DNA of 44,123 bases from Rhodocyclaceae bacterium (GCA_026417115.1 JAOADW010000044.1:1-44123); one strand, 5' to 3'. Positions 7,009 to 17,335 are shown, numbered from the stretch's first letter. Notes: generated by a model not told the origin, from the letters alone. Numbers and translations are program-made.

Positions 7009-8235
7009 ATGCAGCCGATACTCAAATCCACGAAGCTTGCCAACGTCTGCTATGACATCCGTGGGCCGGTGCTCGCCCGCGCCAAACAGATGGAAGAGGA
7101 TGGGCACCGCGTGATCAAGCTCAACATCGGCAATCCCGCAGCTTTCGGCTTCGAGGCGCCGGAAGAGATCGTCGTCGATGTGATCCACAATCTACGCGAT
7201 GCATCCGGCTATTCCGATTCGAAAGGCCTTTTTTCTGCGCGCAAGGCCGTGATGCATTACTGCCAGCAAAAGCGCATTCCCAACGTCACGATCGAGGACA
7301 TCACGTTGGGGAACGGCGTTTCTGAGTTGATCGTCATGGCCATGCAAGGTCTGCTCAACAATGGCGACGAAGTGCTCGTCCCGGCACCCGATTATCCGCT
7401 CTGGACGGCGGCGGTGAGCCTTTCGGGCGGCACGCCGCGCCATTATCTCTGTGATGAGGGCGCTGGGTGGCTGCCGGATCTCGACGATATCCGCGCCAAG
7501 ATCACGCCTGCCACGCGCGGCATCGTCGTCATCAACCCCAACAATCCGACGGGCGCCCTCTATCCCGACGATTTGCTTTCGGCAATCGTCGACATCGCGC
7601 GCGAACACCAGCTCATCGTATTTGCCGACGAAATCTACGACAAAGTCCTCTACGATGGGGCGAAACACACGTCGATCGCCTCCCTTGCCGATGATGTCTT
7701 GTTCATCACCTTCAACGGCCTGTCGAAGAATTACCGGGCGTGTGGGTATCGCGCGGGTTGGATGGTCGTTTCTGGCGAGAAGCGGCATGCGCAGGATTAC
7801 ATCGAGGGCCTCAATATCTTGGCCTCGATGCGGCTGTGCTCGAACGTGCCTGGCCAGCATGCGATTCAGACTGCGCTCGGCGGCTACCAGAGCATCGAGG
7901 AGCTCGTGGCGCCCCAGGGGAGGCTGACCCGTCAGCGCGATCTCGCACACGAGTTGCTGACCTCGATTCCCGGGGTTTCCTGCGTCAAGCCAAAAGCGGC
8001 GCTCTATTGCTTTCCTCGGCTGGATCCCAAGATGTACCCCATTGCCGACGACCAACAATTCATTCTTGAGCTTCTCGAGGAGGAAAAGGTCTTACTGGTG
8101 CAGGGGACGGGTTTCAATTGGCCACATCCGGACCATTTCCGCGTCGTCTTTCTCCCCCACGCCGATGATCTGACCGAGGCCATCGGCCGCATCGCTCGTT
8201 TTCTCGAACACTATCGCAAACGCCATGGTAACTGA
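7009..8235 (+). CDS. alaA: Alanine-type PLP aminotransferase (AlaA-like)
   Basis: A 408-residue fold-type I class I aminotransferase of the AlaA (YfbQ) group, which makes alanine from pyruvate with glutamate as donor. The PLP lysine is Lys240 in FNGLSKNYR; INPNNPTGALYP and FADEIYDKVLYD are the expected cofactor-binding segments, and GYRAGWM follows. The N-terminus (STKLANVCYDIRGPV) matches AlaA rather than AspC. The last 11 bases overlap hom, and homoserine dehydrogenase and threonine synthase follow, an order common in betaproteobacteria. Other amino acid substrates are possible. Confidence 0.9.
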   Translation: MQPILKSTKLANVCYDIRGPVLARAKQMEEDGHRVIKLNIGNPAAFGFEAPEEIVVDVIHNLRDASGYSDSKGLFSARKAVMHYCQQKRIPNVTIEDITLGNGVSELIVMAMQGLLNNGDEVLVPAPDYPLWTAAVSLSGGTPRHYLCDEGAGWLPDLDDIRAKITPATRGIVVINPNNPTGALYPDDLLSAIVDIAREHQLIVFADEIYDKVLYDGAKHTSIASLADDVLFITFNGLSKNYRACGYRAGWMVVSGEKRHAQDYIEGLNILASMRLCSNVPGQHAIQTALGGYQSIEELVAPQGRLTRQRDLAHELLTSIPGVSCVKPKAALYCFPRLDPKMYPIADDQQFILELLEEEKVLLVQGTGFNWPHPDHFRVVFLPHADDLTEAIGRIARFLEHYRKRHGN

Positions 8236-9577
8236 GCAAAACAACGTATCCAGCTTACGCCCGATCCGCGTCGGCCTCTTGGGCATTGGCACCGTGGGCG
8301 GCGGTACCTGGACGGTTCTTTCTCGCAATGCCGCTGAGATCACTCGACGCGCCGGCCGCCCGATCATCATCACCAAGGTGGCCGACAAGAATCTCGAAAG
8401 AGCACGAAGCATGACCGGCGGCGCGGCAATCCTCACCGAGGACGCCTTGCAGGTGGTCGACGACCCAGACATCGACATCGTCGTCGAGCTCATCGGCGGC
8501 TATGGTGTCGCCAAAGAGCTCGTCTTGCGCGCCATCGCCAATGGCAAACACGTGGTGACGGCGAACAAGGCCTTGCTCGCGGTGCACGGTAACGAGATCT
8601 TCGCGGCTGCCCAGAAAAAGGGCGTGATGATCGGTTTCGAAGCCGCGGTTGCTGGCGGCATTCCCATCATCAAGGCGTTGCGCGAGGGGCTGACGGCGAA
8701 TCGCATTCAGTGGATTGCGGGCATCATCAACGGCACCACCAATTTCATCCTGTCCGAGATGCGCGACAAGGGCCTGTCTTTCGACGCCGTGCTCAGAGAA
8801 GCGCAACGCCTAGGCTATGCCGAGGCGGATCCGACTTTCGACATCGAAGGCATCGACGCCGCGCATAAGCTCACGATCATGGCAGCGATTGCATTTGGCA
8901 TTCCGATGCAATTCGACAAAGTCCATGTCGAGGGGATTTCTCGCCTGGATGCGATCGATATCAAATATGCCGAACAATTCGGTTATCGCATTAAGCTACT
9001 CGGCATTACCAAGCGTAGGGAAACCGAAAAAGGCCCCGCCATCGAGCTGCGCGTGCACCCGACGTTGATTCCTGCACGGCGCCTGATCGCGAATGTCGAA
9101 GGGGCGATGAATGCGGTGCTCGTTTATGGCGATGCAGTGGGCGCGACGCTTTATTATGGCAAGGGCGCCGGCGCGGAGCCCACCGCGTCTGCCGTTATCG
9201 CCGATCTCGTCGATGTCACCCGCATGGCGACCGCTGACCCTGAAAACCGGGTGCCGCATCTCGCCTTCCAGCCAGATGCGCTGATCGATACGCCCATCCT
9301 CCCGATGGCGGAGGTCGAAAGCGGCTATTATCTCCGCATGCATGTGGCCGACCAGCCGGGCGTGCTAGCCGACATCACCCGTATCCTCGCGGATCAACGC
9401 ATTTCGATCGATGCGCTCCTGCAGCGAGAACCCGCGGAGGGCGAGGGCGAGACCGATATCATCATGCTCACGCACATCGTGCGCGAAAAGCAAATCGATG
9501 CCGCAATCGCTCTGATCGAATCGCTGCCGGTCGTTTTCGGGCGCGTCACCAAGCTGCGGCTCGAAAATCTGAGCTAG
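8225..9577 (+). CDS. hom: Homoserine dehydrogenase
   Basis: A 450-residue monofunctional enzyme reducing aspartate semialdehyde to homoserine with NAD(P)H, on the way to threonine and methionine. The nucleotide site is GIGTVGGG (residues 20-27), the catalytic-domain signature GYAEADPTFDIEG lies near 199-211, and a C-terminal ACT domain starts at about residue 355 (YYLRMHVADQPGVL), the usual place for threonine feedback. No aspartokinase is fused. It begins 11 bases inside the aminotransferase gene without a clear ribosome binding site, which suggests coupled translation. Confidence 0.96.
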   Translation: MVTEQNNVSSLRPIRVGLLGIGTVGGGTWTVLSRNAAEITRRAGRPIIITKVADKNLERARSMTGGAAILTEDALQVVDDPDIDIVVELIGGYGVAKELVLRAIANGKHVVTANKALLAVHGNEIFAAAQKKGVMIGFEAAVAGGIPIIKALREGLTANRIQWIAGIINGTTNFILSEMRDKGLSFDAVLREAQRLGYAEADPTFDIEGIDAAHKLTIMAAIAFGIPMQFDKVHVEGISRLDAIDIKYAEQFGYRIKLLGITKRRETEKGPAIELRVHPTLIPARRLIANVEGAMNAVLVYGDAVGATLYYGKGAGAEPTASAVIADLVDVTRMATADPENRVPHLAFQPDALIDTPILPMAEVESGYYLRMHVADQPGVLADITRILADQRISIDALLQREPAEGEGETDIIMLTHIVREKQIDAAIALIESLPVVFGRVTKLRLENLS

Positions 9578-9612
9578 TCGTCCTAGAAGGCGTTTCTGAG
9601 CGGAGAATTCCC

Positions 9613-11046
9613 ATGCGCTATCTCTCGACTCGTGGCGGCGCCACGCCGCAATCGTTTTGCGATATTTTGCTCGGAGGGCTTGCGCCAGACGGCGGCCTTT
9701 TTGTGCCGGAGAGTTATCCGCGCGTCTCTACGCAGGAGCTTGCCGAGTGGCGCAAGCTGCCCTATGCGGCGTTGGCGTTGAGGATTCTTGCCAAGTTCAT
9801 CGACGACATTCCTCCTCCCGAGCTCGCAGCGCTCATCGACCGCACCTATACCGCTGCAAACTTCAGGCATTGCCGGCCGGGGCGCGATGCGGCCGAAATC
9901 ACGCCTTTGACGACCTTGGAGGAGGGGTTCCACTTGCTCGAGCTGTCCAATGGGCCCACGCTTGCCTTCAAGGACATCGCGATGCAGCTATTGGGCAATC
10001 TTTTCGAATATGTATTGGAAAAGCGCGGGGAGACGCTCAATATTCTCGGTGCGACGTCTGGCGATACCGGCTCTGCGGCCGAATATGCGATGCGGGGAAA
10101 AAAGGGCGTGCGCGTGTTCATGCTTTCCCCCCATGGCAAGATGAGCCCTTTTCAGCGCGCGCAGATGTATTCGCTGCAGGATCCGAATATCATCAATATC
10201 GCGATCCGTGGCATGTTCGATGATTGCCAGGACATCGTCAAGGCGATCGCGGCCGATGCCGATTTCAAGACGCGTTACAAGATCGGCGCGGTCAACTCGA
10301 TCAACTGGGCGCGCGTTCTCGCCCAAACCGTTTATTACTTCAAGGGGTATTTCGCCGCTACCGAGCAGGATGGTCAAGAGGTCGCCTTCGCCGTGCCCTC
10401 GGGGAATTTCGGCAATATCTTGGCGGGACACATTGCCCACATGATGGGCTTGCCGATCGCGCGCCTGGTGCTCGCGACCAATGAAAACGACGTGCTCGAT
10501 GAATTTTTCCGCACTGGCCGTTATCGGCCAAGGAGCGCCCAGGATACTTTCGTGACCTCAAGCCCCTCGATGGACATCTCCAAGGCGTCGAATTTCGAAC
10601 GCTTCGTGTTCGATCTCGTAGGGCGGGATGCAACCGTCGTGCGCTCGCTCTGGCGCGCCGTGGAGCAGGGCGGCGATTTCGATCTCTCCCAAACGCCGTA
10701 TTGGCAGAGAATGCCCTCGTATCGCTTTGTGTCCGGCAAGAGCGTGCATGCCGACCGCGTGGCGACGATCCGAGAAACCTGGAGCCGTTATGGGGTGATG
10801 ATCGATCCCCATACGGCCGATGCCGTGAAAGTCGCCCAGCATTGGCGGGAAAGCGGAGTGCCGATGATCGTGTTGGAGACCGCGCAGCCGGCGAAGTTCG
10901 CAGAAACGATTCAGGAGGCGCTGGGCATCTCACCCTCACGCCCGCAGGAACTGGTCGGCATCGAAGATCTACCCCAACGGGTCCTCGTCTGCGAGGCCGA
11001 TGCCGGAGCCGTACGGCGGATCATCGAGAAGACGTGCGCCGAGTGA
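9613..11046 (+). CDS. thrC: Threonine synthase
   Basis: A 477-residue PLP enzyme converting O-phosphohomoserine to threonine. It is of the long (class I) type: it starts MRYLSTRGG, has the early GGLAPDGGLFVPE segment, the PLP lysine Lys120 in TLAFKDIAMQ and the phosphate-binding GATSGDTG motif. The ATG at 9613 follows GCGGAGAA. It lies 35 bases after hom and completes the two steps from homoserine (with homoserine kinase encoded elsewhere). Confidence 0.97.
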   Translation: MRYLSTRGGATPQSFCDILLGGLAPDGGLFVPESYPRVSTQELAEWRKLPYAALALRILAKFIDDIPPPELAALIDRTYTAANFRHCRPGRDAAEITPLTTLEEGFHLLELSNGPTLAFKDIAMQLLGNLFEYVLEKRGETLNILGATSGDTGSAAEYAMRGKKGVRVFMLSPHGKMSPFQRAQMYSLQDPNIINIAIRGMFDDCQDIVKAIAADADFKTRYKIGAVNSINWARVLAQTVYYFKGYFAATEQDGQEVAFAVPSGNFGNILAGHIAHMMGLPIARLVLATNENDVLDEFFRTGRYRPRSAQDTFVTSSPSMDISKASNFERFVFDLVGRDATVVRSLWRAVEQGGDFDLSQTPYWQRMPSYRFVSGKSVHADRVATIRETWSRYGVMIDPHTADAVKVAQHWRESGVPMIVLETAQPAKFAETIQEALGISPSRPQELVGIEDLPQRVLVCEADAGAVRRIIEKTCAE

Positions 11047-11124
11047 CGCTCCTGCATGCGGGAGCTGGCGCAAAGCCCGCCGGCAGGGGGCGCTTTCGCT
11101 ACCAGGGGATTGCTTTATAGCCGC

Positions 11125-11262
11125 CTAAAGATAGAGCACGGCCGGAAAGACGGTGACAGCCAAAACGAGAATCAGCCATTCGAGGTTATAGCGGGCGAGG
11201 ACGCCCGTGAAGTGCAGCACCAAAATCGTAATGGCGACAACGTAATAGAGAATGAACCACAT
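11125..11262 (-). CDS. Small two-helix membrane protein, 45 residues
   Basis: A 45-residue open frame starting MWFILYYVVAITILVL, with a short polar turn (about residues 24-29, ARYNLE) and a second hydrophobic stretch to the C-terminus. Both halves are long enough to cross the membrane, giving an antiparallel hairpin. The ATG at 11262 has GGAAAT nine bases upstream and the stop is TAG at 11127-11125. It sits alone between thrC and hupB, reading against both. I do not recognise a family. Coding is inferred from the start, binding site and composition; it could still be noise. Confidence 0.5.
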   Translation of the reverse strand: MWFILYYVVAITILVLHFTGVLARYNLEWLILVLAVTVFPAVLYL

Positions 11263-11350
11263 CGACGGATTTCCGCGAGCCCCCTTGACCCATTATAAGC
11301 AGAAAGCATGTTTTTCTTCGCCTGGCCACGAGGAAAAATATTCATCCCTC

Positions 11351-11381
11351 TTGACGCAAGCGATATTCCTGTCGTTAGAAT
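11351..11381 (+). promoter_or_regulatory. Promoter of hupB
   Basis: A -35 TTGACG (11351-11356) with a -10 TAGAAT (11376-11381) at 19 bases, or TTAGAA one base earlier at 18. The leader to the ATG is about 37 bases and contains GAGGAGC (11410-11416). Confidence 0.6.
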
Positions 11382-11424
11382 CGCCCCTGGCTATGTCGCC
11401 TGATTCCATGAGGAGCAAACCATC

Positions 11425-11721
11425 ATGAACAAAGGGGATTTGACCGAACTCGCCGCCAAGGAAGCTGGTATCAGCAAAGCCGCTGCAGGCAAGGCCCTGG
11501 ATGCCATGATCGACGGCATCGTCAAGGCCGTGGCCAAAGGGGAGGCCGTCACCCTCGTGGGTTTCGGCACTTTCAAGGCTGCCAAGCGGGCCGCTCGCAC
11601 CGGCGTGAATCCGAAGACTGGCGAAAAGCTGAAGATTGCCGCCACTACCGTGCCGCGTTTCTCCGCGGGCGCGACCTTCAAAGCCGCGGTGGCAGGCAAA
11701 AAGAAGACGGGCAAAAAATAA
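11425..11721 (+). CDS. hupB: DNA-binding protein HU
   Basis: A 98-residue nucleoid protein that binds and bends DNA as a dimer. It begins MNKGDLTELAAKEAGISK, has GFGTFK at about residues 47-52, the NPKTGEKLKI arm around residues 63-72, and VPRF just after. The C-terminus ends in a short lysine-rich tail (GKKKTGKK) longer than in the Escherichia coli proteins. Own promoter and terminator; monocistronic. Confidence 0.96.
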   Translation: MNKGDLTELAAKEAGISKAAAGKALDAMIDGIVKAVAKGEAVTLVGFGTFKAAKRAARTGVNPKTGEKLKIAATTVPRFSAGATFKAAVAGKKKTGKK

Positions 11722-11727
11722 ATCGGT

Positions 11728-12981
11728 TCACGTGGGATTCAGCGGAGGGGCGCCCAACGGCGCCCCTGTTTTTTTCAAGCGATTGCCAAGGTGATGGGTA
11801 AGGCCGAGGGCAAGGAAGGCATAGACGGCAAGCACATGGCGCGCCCCGAAATGCTCGGCAGCATAGCCGGCGAGCAAGCCGCCGAGAGGCCCAATGCCCA
11901 AAAAGGCCATGGAGAACAAGGCCATCACCCGCGCGCGGAATTGGTCGGCAAGGATCACTTGGATCAAGGTATTGGCGCCGGCGATGGCGAGGATCACGCA
12001 GAAACCGAGGCCAGCCAGCAAGGGATAGGCAAGAACGGGAAAGTGGTTGAGTGCGAAAGCAGCCAGCAAAAGGCTTGCGAGGCGCGCAGCGCGCACGACG
12101 CGTGCGAGCAGACGATCCGGACGCGCCGAGCCAGCGATGACTAGCGCAGCCGTGAGGGAACCGAAGCCGGCGCTGCTGAGCAAGGCCCCATAGAGAGTCG
12201 CGTCGCCGGCGAATTCGTCCCGCGCAAAGACTGGCATCAATGTCGCATAGGGCGTGATGAAGAAGCTGAAGCTCGCCACGAGCAAGAGCGTGGTGCGGAT
12301 GCGTGGCGTGTGTCGCACGTAACTGAGTCCGGCCCACAATGCCGGCAGGAATCGCTCGGGAATGCGAGGTTGCTGCAAAGGCATATGCAAAGATGACAAC
12401 GCGAAAATCACGGCGGGGTAGGAAAGCGCGTTCAGCAGAAAACACGCGACCTCGCCGAAATGAGTCACGACCAGGCCTGCAAGCATGGGGCCGAGCAAAC
12501 GCGTCGCATTCATCAGGAAAGAATTGAGTCCGATTGCACTCGCAAGGCGCGCCTTGTCTTGGATGAGCTGCGAGAGAAACGCTTGGCGCGCAGGCAAATC
12601 GACGGCATGGATCAGGCCGAGTAGGAAAGTGAGCGTGATCAGCAAGGCAGGGGTGGCGAGGCCTGAAACCACGATCGCCGCAAGGAGGAGCGCTTGCAGC
12701 ATGGCCGCCATTTGTGTGGCCAGCAACACGCGACGGCGGTCGAGTCGGTCGTTGAGCACGCCGGATAAAGCCGAAAAAAGGAGGATCGGCGCTTGATTGG
12801 CCAGCCCCGCGAGACCGAGCCAGAAGGGGGAATCCGTGAGACGATAGACGAGCCAGGAAAGCGCGATGCTTTGCACCCAGGTTCCCGTCTGAGAAATGAA
12901 CTGCCCCAGGAAGAAAAGGCGGAATTCTCGGGCGGCGAGTGCAGGAAAACGGCGAACGAGAAAATTTTCCATAGACGCCAT
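11728..12981 (-). CDS. MFS transporter, EntS-like (MFS_3) family
   Basis: An inner-membrane transporter of about 417 residues with some twelve predicted helices. The cytoplasmic loop between helices 2 and 3 reads SGVLNDRLDRRRVLL, the MFS loop motif, and helix 4 carries HAVDLPARQAFLSQLI, which is typical of the enterobactin-exporter group. The substrate cannot be told. Frame opens at 13044, but the ATG at 12981 (MASMENFL) or the one at 12972 fits better. It is convergent with hupB and divergent from gltX. The last codons double as the hupB terminator. Confidence 0.85.
   Translation of the reverse strand: MASMENFLVRRFPALAAREFRLFFLGQFISQTGTWVQSIALSWLVYRLTDSPFWLGLAGLANQAPILLFSALSGVLNDRLDRRRVLLATQMAAMLQALLLAAIVVSGLATPALLITLTFLLGLIHAVDLPARQAFLSQLIQDKARLASAIGLNSFLMNATRLLGPMLAGLVVTHFGEVACFLLNALSYPAVIFALSSLHMPLQQPRIPERFLPALWAGLSYVRHTPRIRTTLLLVASFSFFITPYATLMPVFARDEFAGDATLYGALLSSAGFGSLTAALVIAGSARPDRLLARVVRAARLASLLLAAFALNHFPVLAYPLLAGLGFCVILAIAGANTLIQVILADQFRARVMALFSMAFLGIGPLGGLLAGYAAEHFGARHVLAVYAFLALGLTHHLGNRLKKTGAPLGAPPLNPT
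11746..11775 (+). terminator. Terminator of hupB, inside the 3' end of the MFS gene
   Basis: AGGGGCGCC (11746-11754), loop CAAC and GGCGCCCCT (11759-11767), then GTTTTTTT. The hairpin is a plus-strand terminator but lies within the last 15 codons of the convergent MFS gene (stop at 11728), where it encodes its C-terminal Lys-Thr-Gly-Ala-Pro tail. Confidence 0.9.
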
Positions 12982-13070
12982 GCTACGCGATCGTCGGCGC
13001 GCAAGACGAGGACGAAAGCCTCGACATGAGGGCGTAAAATCCATGGCTTTTACCTGCCTTTGCTGATGCC

Positions 13071-14489
13071 ATGAGCGCCTCTACTAGTGTCGTCAAGACC
13101 CGCTTTGCTCCAAGTCCGACAGGTTACCTACACATCGGGGGGGCGCGCACTGCCCTCTTCTCTTGGGCCTATGCACGCCGCCATGGCGGTCGTTTCGTGT
13201 TGCGCATCGAAGACACCGACATTGCACGGTCGACGCCTGACGCCGTGAGGGCGATCTTCGAGGGCATGCGCTGGTTGCGTCTCGATCCCGATGAAGGCCC
13301 CTATTTCCAAACCCAGCGCCTTTGGCGTTACAAAGAGGTGATCCAGCAGATGCTGGCGGCAGGTACGGCCTATTACTGTTACATGAGCAAAGAAGAGCTC
13401 GACGCCTTGCGCGCCGAGCAGGAAGCTAGGAAGGAAAAGCCCCGCTACGATGGGCGTTGGCGACCGGAACCGGGCAAGACCCTGCCGACGCCGCCTTCGG
13501 GTGTGCAGCCGGTCGTGCGTTTCAAGAACCCCAAAACCGGCAAGGTGGGTTGGCAAGATCTGGTCAAGGGCTGGATCGAGTTCGACAATGCCGAGCTCGA
13601 TGACTTCGTGATCGCACGGGCTGACGGCACGCCGACGTACAACTTTTGCGTCGTCGTCGATGACTGGGACATGGGTATTACCCATGTGATCCGGGGCGAC
13701 GATCACGTCAATAATACGCCGCGACAGATCAATCTGTTGCGAGCGCTCGGTGCGCCCGTGCCTGCTTATGGACATCTCTCGATGATTTTGGGGCCAGACG
13801 GCGCCAAGCTTTCCAAGCGCCATGGCGCCGTTTCCGTGATGCAGTATGAAGAAGACGGCTATTTGCCGGAGGCAGTGCTCAATTACCTGGCGCGCCTCGG
13901 CTGGTCGCATGGCGATGATGAAATCTTTTCGATGGAGCAATTCGTCGCCTGGTTCGATCTCGATCACATCACTGCCTCGGCAGCCCAATTCAATACCGAG
14001 AAATTGCTTTGGCTCAATGCCCACTACCTCAAACAGTGCGACGACGAGCGCCTGGCTCATGAAATACGACGGCGTTTGGCGCGTGAGGGCGTCATCGACA
14101 CGGCGCGTCCCGACGCGGCGCGCATTGCGGCGCTCTACAAGGAGCGTGTGAAGACCCTCAATGAACTGGCCGATGCGGCGCACCCCTTCTATGTGCCTCC
14201 CCATCCCTCGCCAGAGCTCAAAGCCCAGCACTTGACGGCGGAGGCGCTGGCGGCGCTCAATGATCTTGCGCAGCGGTTGCAATGCATCGAGGCAAGCGAA
14301 TTTTCTCCCGAAGCGGTTTCTGCTGCGCTCAAAGCGACGCTTGCAGCGCGCGGGCTCAAGATGCCGCAGCTTGCAATCCCCTTGCGCGTCGTGTTGCTAG
14401 GGCAGCCTCAGAGCCCGGCGATCGATCGCATCGTCGCCGTCCTGGGCAAGGAAGAAACCTTGCGTCGGATCGAGACGGCGGGTCAGTGA
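13071..14489 (+). CDS. gltX: Glutamyl-tRNA synthetase
   Basis: A 472-residue class I aminoacyl-tRNA synthetase charging tRNA-Glu. HIGH-like HIGG is at 21-24 after FAPSPTGYL, and the KMSKS-like loop KLSKR is at 246-250. The catalytic domain runs to about residue 320 and the anticodon-binding domain fills the C-terminus. Length is normal. Only a TAAAAT (13035-13040) hints at a promoter. The last seven bases overlap the convergent glycine-zipper gene. Confidence 0.97.
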   Translation: MSASTSVVKTRFAPSPTGYLHIGGARTALFSWAYARRHGGRFVLRIEDTDIARSTPDAVRAIFEGMRWLRLDPDEGPYFQTQRLWRYKEVIQQMLAAGTAYYCYMSKEELDALRAEQEARKEKPRYDGRWRPEPGKTLPTPPSGVQPVVRFKNPKTGKVGWQDLVKGWIEFDNAELDDFVIARADGTPTYNFCVVVDDWDMGITHVIRGDDHVNNTPRQINLLRALGAPVPAYGHLSMILGPDGAKLSKRHGAVSVMQYEEDGYLPEAVLNYLARLGWSHGDDEIFSMEQFVAWFDLDHITASAAQFNTEKLLWLNAHYLKQCDDERLAHEIRRRLAREGVIDTARPDAARIAALYKERVKTLNELADAAHPFYVPPHPSPELKAQHLTAEALAALNDLAQRLQCIEASEFSPEAVSAALKATLAARGLKMPQLAIPLRVVLLGQPQSPAIDRIVAVLGKEETLRRIETAGQ

Positions 14490-15361
14490 GCGGCATAGAG
14501 CACGCCGTTTTCAAGGCGTACGCGATCGCCAATGCGCCAAGCCGGCGGTGCGTTTTCGATCAGCGAACGGTAGCTGCCATCCGCCATGCGCACCGTGATC
14601 TCATACTGGGTCTTGGCTTTCTGCGCCTTTTCGATTTGATGGCCAGCGTAAGCGCCACCGGCGGCGCCGACGACGGTCGCGAGGGTGTTGCCGCTGCCTT
14701 TGCCGATCTGGTTGCCGAGGATGCCGCCGAGAATGCCGCCGGCAATGGCGCCAACGCCGGAAGCCTCACCGCTTTGCTTGACCTCGCGGATGTTTTCGAT
14801 CGTGCCACAGTTCGGGCAGGGCGGAGCTGCCGGCGCGGTGGGCGCGGGCAGAGAAGCAGCTGCGATGGGTGCAGGCTGAACGCTGACGACCGGTGCCCCT
14901 GCGGGTTGGCTCTCCGGAGAGGTGGGGGAAGGGGCGGTTTGAGCGGCAGTTGTGGCGAGATGAGCGTTTGACTGCCCAGAGCCGTCTTTGGCGGGGGACG
15001 AGAGGGTGCTCTTGTTCGCAGGCGGTTTGTGAGGGCTGGCGGCTTTGGGGGGGGTGCCTTCCGGCTTCGTTTCTTGATTTCGCCCCGGGGTCTCTGTGGG
15101 GGCCGTGGCTTGCGTTGCGAGGGGCAGAGTGGCGAGCTGGGGAGCGGCGGGTGCAGCAGGCGGCGTCTGCGACGGGGGAGCGGATGTCGTCAGGGTCGTG
15201 GGCGTGGTTGCGGCGCCCGCTCCTTCGGGCGTGGCCTTGCCGGAGGGAAGCCACCCCACCAAAGCAGCAATGCCTACGGCCGAAAAAATCGTCACGGAAA
15301 TGGCAGCGATTGCGAGCAAAGGATGCAGGCGCGATGCAGAGGTGTCAGCGGAAGGGGTCAT
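14483..15361 (-). CDS. Membrane-anchored glycine-zipper (17-kDa-antigen-like) protein
   Basis: A 292-residue envelope protein in three parts. Residues 12-37 form one hydrophobic anchor ([14 protein letters not shown]). Residues 40-185 are a Pro/Ala/Thr/Ser-rich disordered linker. The C-terminal part holds [14 protein letters not shown], then the glycine zipper [19 protein letters not shown] and [13 protein letters not shown] of the Rick_17kDa family, then a small beta domain. Such domains are found in outer-membrane lipoproteins; here there is no lipobox, so the protein is probably anchored in the inner membrane. Its role is unknown. Good ribosome binding site AGGAG. Confidence 0.8.
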   Translation of the reverse strand: MTPSADTSASRLHPLLAIAAISVTIFSAVGIAALVGWLPSGKATPEGAGAATTPTTLTTSAPPSQTPPAAPAAPQLATLPLATQATAPTETPGRNQETKPEGTPPKAASPHKPPANKSTLSSPAKDGSGQSNAHLATTAAQTAPSPTSPESQPAGAPVVSVQPAPIAAASLPAPTAPAAPPCPNCGTIENIREVKQSGEASGVGAIAGGILGGILGNQIGKGSGNTLATVVGAAGGAYAGHQIEKAQKAKTQYEITVRMADGSYRSLIENAPPAWRIGDRVRLENGVLYAAH

Positions 15362-15436
15362 CTCGTGTTCTCCTCGGAGGGCTATTGACGACCATAACGC
15401 ACTTTTCGTGCGCCCGACGACGTCTGTAACAGTCGG

Positions 15437-17335
15437 TTACAACTGGCCATGGAAAGGAAAGCGTGCGGCATCGACGGCCGCGGCGAGCTCATGGCCGACC
15501 GGTAGCGGCTCCTCGCATAATTGGCAAGCGAGTAGCTCGGCCATCAAGAATGCCCAGACGAAACCGCGTGCGCCATACCCAGTCGCGACGTAAAGCCCGG
15601 GCCAGCGCGGCCATTCGACATGGGAAATCAAATCCTGTTCGGCAGAGGGGCGGGGCAGGGCGCCGACCATCGGCAACTTGTCGGGAGAAACGGGTCGTAC
15701 CCCCACCCGACCAGCGAGCTCGCGCGCCACGAAGCGGTCTGACAACGTAGGCAGCATGCCGGAAAGCCGCGCAAGGTTCTTTTCATGGTCGAGGACAGAC
15801 GCCTCGAGGTCTTCGCTGCGCTGAAAAGTGGCGCCGAGGCTGGCGATCCCTTGGTGGGCAGGGGCGAGATACCCCTCGCGACAGACCACGCAATGAGGGC
15901 GTCCGTCGAGGCGCTGCGCAGGAAGATGCGAGACTTGGCCGCGAAACGCACGCAGCGGAAGGTGATGCGATTGCGGCAGCCGCCTTAGGGCGAGCGCTTG
16001 AGCGAGTATCACCGTCTCGCCTTGCCAGAGACATTGGCCGTTTCCATCGAGGAGCCGCCAGCCGCTCGTCGTCTCTTCGAGCCCGGCAACCTCGCATCCC
16101 ATGCGCCGCTCGATCCGGGGAATCGCCGCCGCGTCCAACGCGTCGATGACGCTTGCCGGCGCCAGCCAACCGCCTTGCGGGAACCACCAGCCTGGACCAC
16201 TGGGCAAGAGGCCGATCAGCTCGGCGGCTGCCTCGGCCTCGAGGAATTGGACGAAATCGTCAGGATAGGCTTGCTCGGCGACGATTTCCGCCTGACGTCG
16301 TTGGTGCTCGGCGTCGCGTCCGATCTGGAAGACCCCGCAGGGCGAAAACATCGGCGGCTTCGGCGTCTCGGCGAGACGACTCAGGCGATGGCGCGCATAG
16401 AAAAATGCGCAGCGATGCAGGCGATGCAGGCGCTGATCTGTGCGCGCTAATATGGGCAAGAGCACGGCTTGGTGATTGCCCGAGGTTTCCAGGCCGGGTT
16501 GTGCGCGCCTTTCGAAAAGACACGCGGAAAGACCACGCGCGGCGAGGCGCTCGGCGCAAGCCATGCCGGCAATGCCCGCGCCGACGATGGCAATCCTGCC
16601 GGGGTTTCGAGATTGGCTTGCCACGGCCTCACCGACGAAGCGTGCAGTGAGCATTTCTTTTTTGCCGCCAAAACCGGCTTGCTTTTCCACGCTGAAGCCT
16701 GCCGCCGTCAGCGCTCGCCGCACATTGCCGGCCACACACCACGTTGCGCAAGTCGCTCCTTTTGCCGCCAGCCAGGCAAGGTCCGCGCACAAAGCGGCCG
16801 ACCACATCTCGGGATTGCGCGTGGGCGCGAAGCCGTCAAGATAGAAGGCATCGACGCGCGCCGCGAGATCAGGCAGGGCCTCGCGCACGTCGGCGAAGAT
16901 CAGCGTCAAGATCACGCCCTCCGCTTCGAAATGCAGGCGGTGGTAGCCGGAAACGAGGCTGGGCCAGGCGGCGATCAGCTGACGTGAAAAGGGCGCGAGC
17001 TCCGGCTCGCGGCCATAGAATCGCGCGAGATCCTTGGCGCGGAAAGGGTGCTTCTCGATGGACAGGTAATGCAATCGGCGTGGCCGCGTGGGGTCGCCAT
17101 GCCAAGCCTGCCACGTTGCGAGGAAGTTGAGACCGAAACCGAAGCCAGTTTCGAGGATCACGAAGGTATCCTTCCCGCGCCAGCGCGCCGGCAGGCCATT
17201 GCCCGCCAGGAAGACATGCCGGGCTTGCGCCAGGCCGCCACCGGCCGAGTGATAGACGTCTCCGAAAGTGCTCGAGTAGGGGGTGCCGTTCTCGTCGAAC
17301 GTCAATTCGGCGGGAAGGATCGGCCGCCAACTCAT
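15437..17335 (-). CDS. mnmC: Bifunctional tRNA mnm5s2U biosynthesis protein MnmC
   Basis: A 632-residue two-domain enzyme acting on the wobble uridine of tRNA. The C-terminal FAD oxidase removes the carboxymethyl group and the N-terminal SAM-dependent domain methylates the resulting aminomethyl group. The methyltransferase domain (about 1-235) has [14 protein letters not shown]; the FAD site GAGIAG is at 252-257. The end AERFAHG-type motif is replaced by [14 protein letters not shown], as usual for MnmC2. The ATG overlaps the lysS stop in ATGA, so the two genes are coupled. No truncation. Confidence 0.95.
   Translation of the reverse strand: MSWRPILPAELTFDENGTPYSSTFGDVYHSAGGGLAQARHVFLAGNGLPARWRGKDTFVILETGFGFGLNFLATWQAWHGDPTRPRRLHYLSIEKHPFRAKDLARFYGREPELAPFSRQLIAAWPSLVSGYHRLHFEAEGVILTLIFADVREALPDLAARVDAFYLDGFAPTRNPEMWSAALCADLAWLAAKGATCATWCVAGNVRRALTAAGFSVEKQAGFGGKKEMLTARFVGEAVASQSRNPGRIAIVGAGIAGMACAERLAARGLSACLFERRAQPGLETSGNHQAVLLPILARTDQRLHRLHRCAFFYARHRLSRLAETPKPPMFSPCGVFQIGRDAEHQRRQAEIVAEQAYPDDFVQFLEAEAAAELIGLLPSGPGWWFPQGGWLAPASVIDALDAAAIPRIERRMGCEVAGLEETTSGWRLLDGNGQCLWQGETVILAQALALRRLPQSHHLPLRAFRGQVSHLPAQRLDGRPHCVVCREGYLAPAHQGIASLGATFQRSEDLEASVLDHEKNLARLSGMLPTLSDRFVARELAGRVGVRPVSPDKLPMVGALPRPSAEQDLISHVEWPRWPGLYVATGYGARGFVWAFLMAELLACQLCEEPLPVGHELAAAVDAARFPFHGQL

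Noticed and set aside
13128-14282. A 384-codon minus-strand frame opposite gltX
   Set aside because: gltX has all its synthetase motifs on the plus strand; the antisense frame does not resemble any protein.
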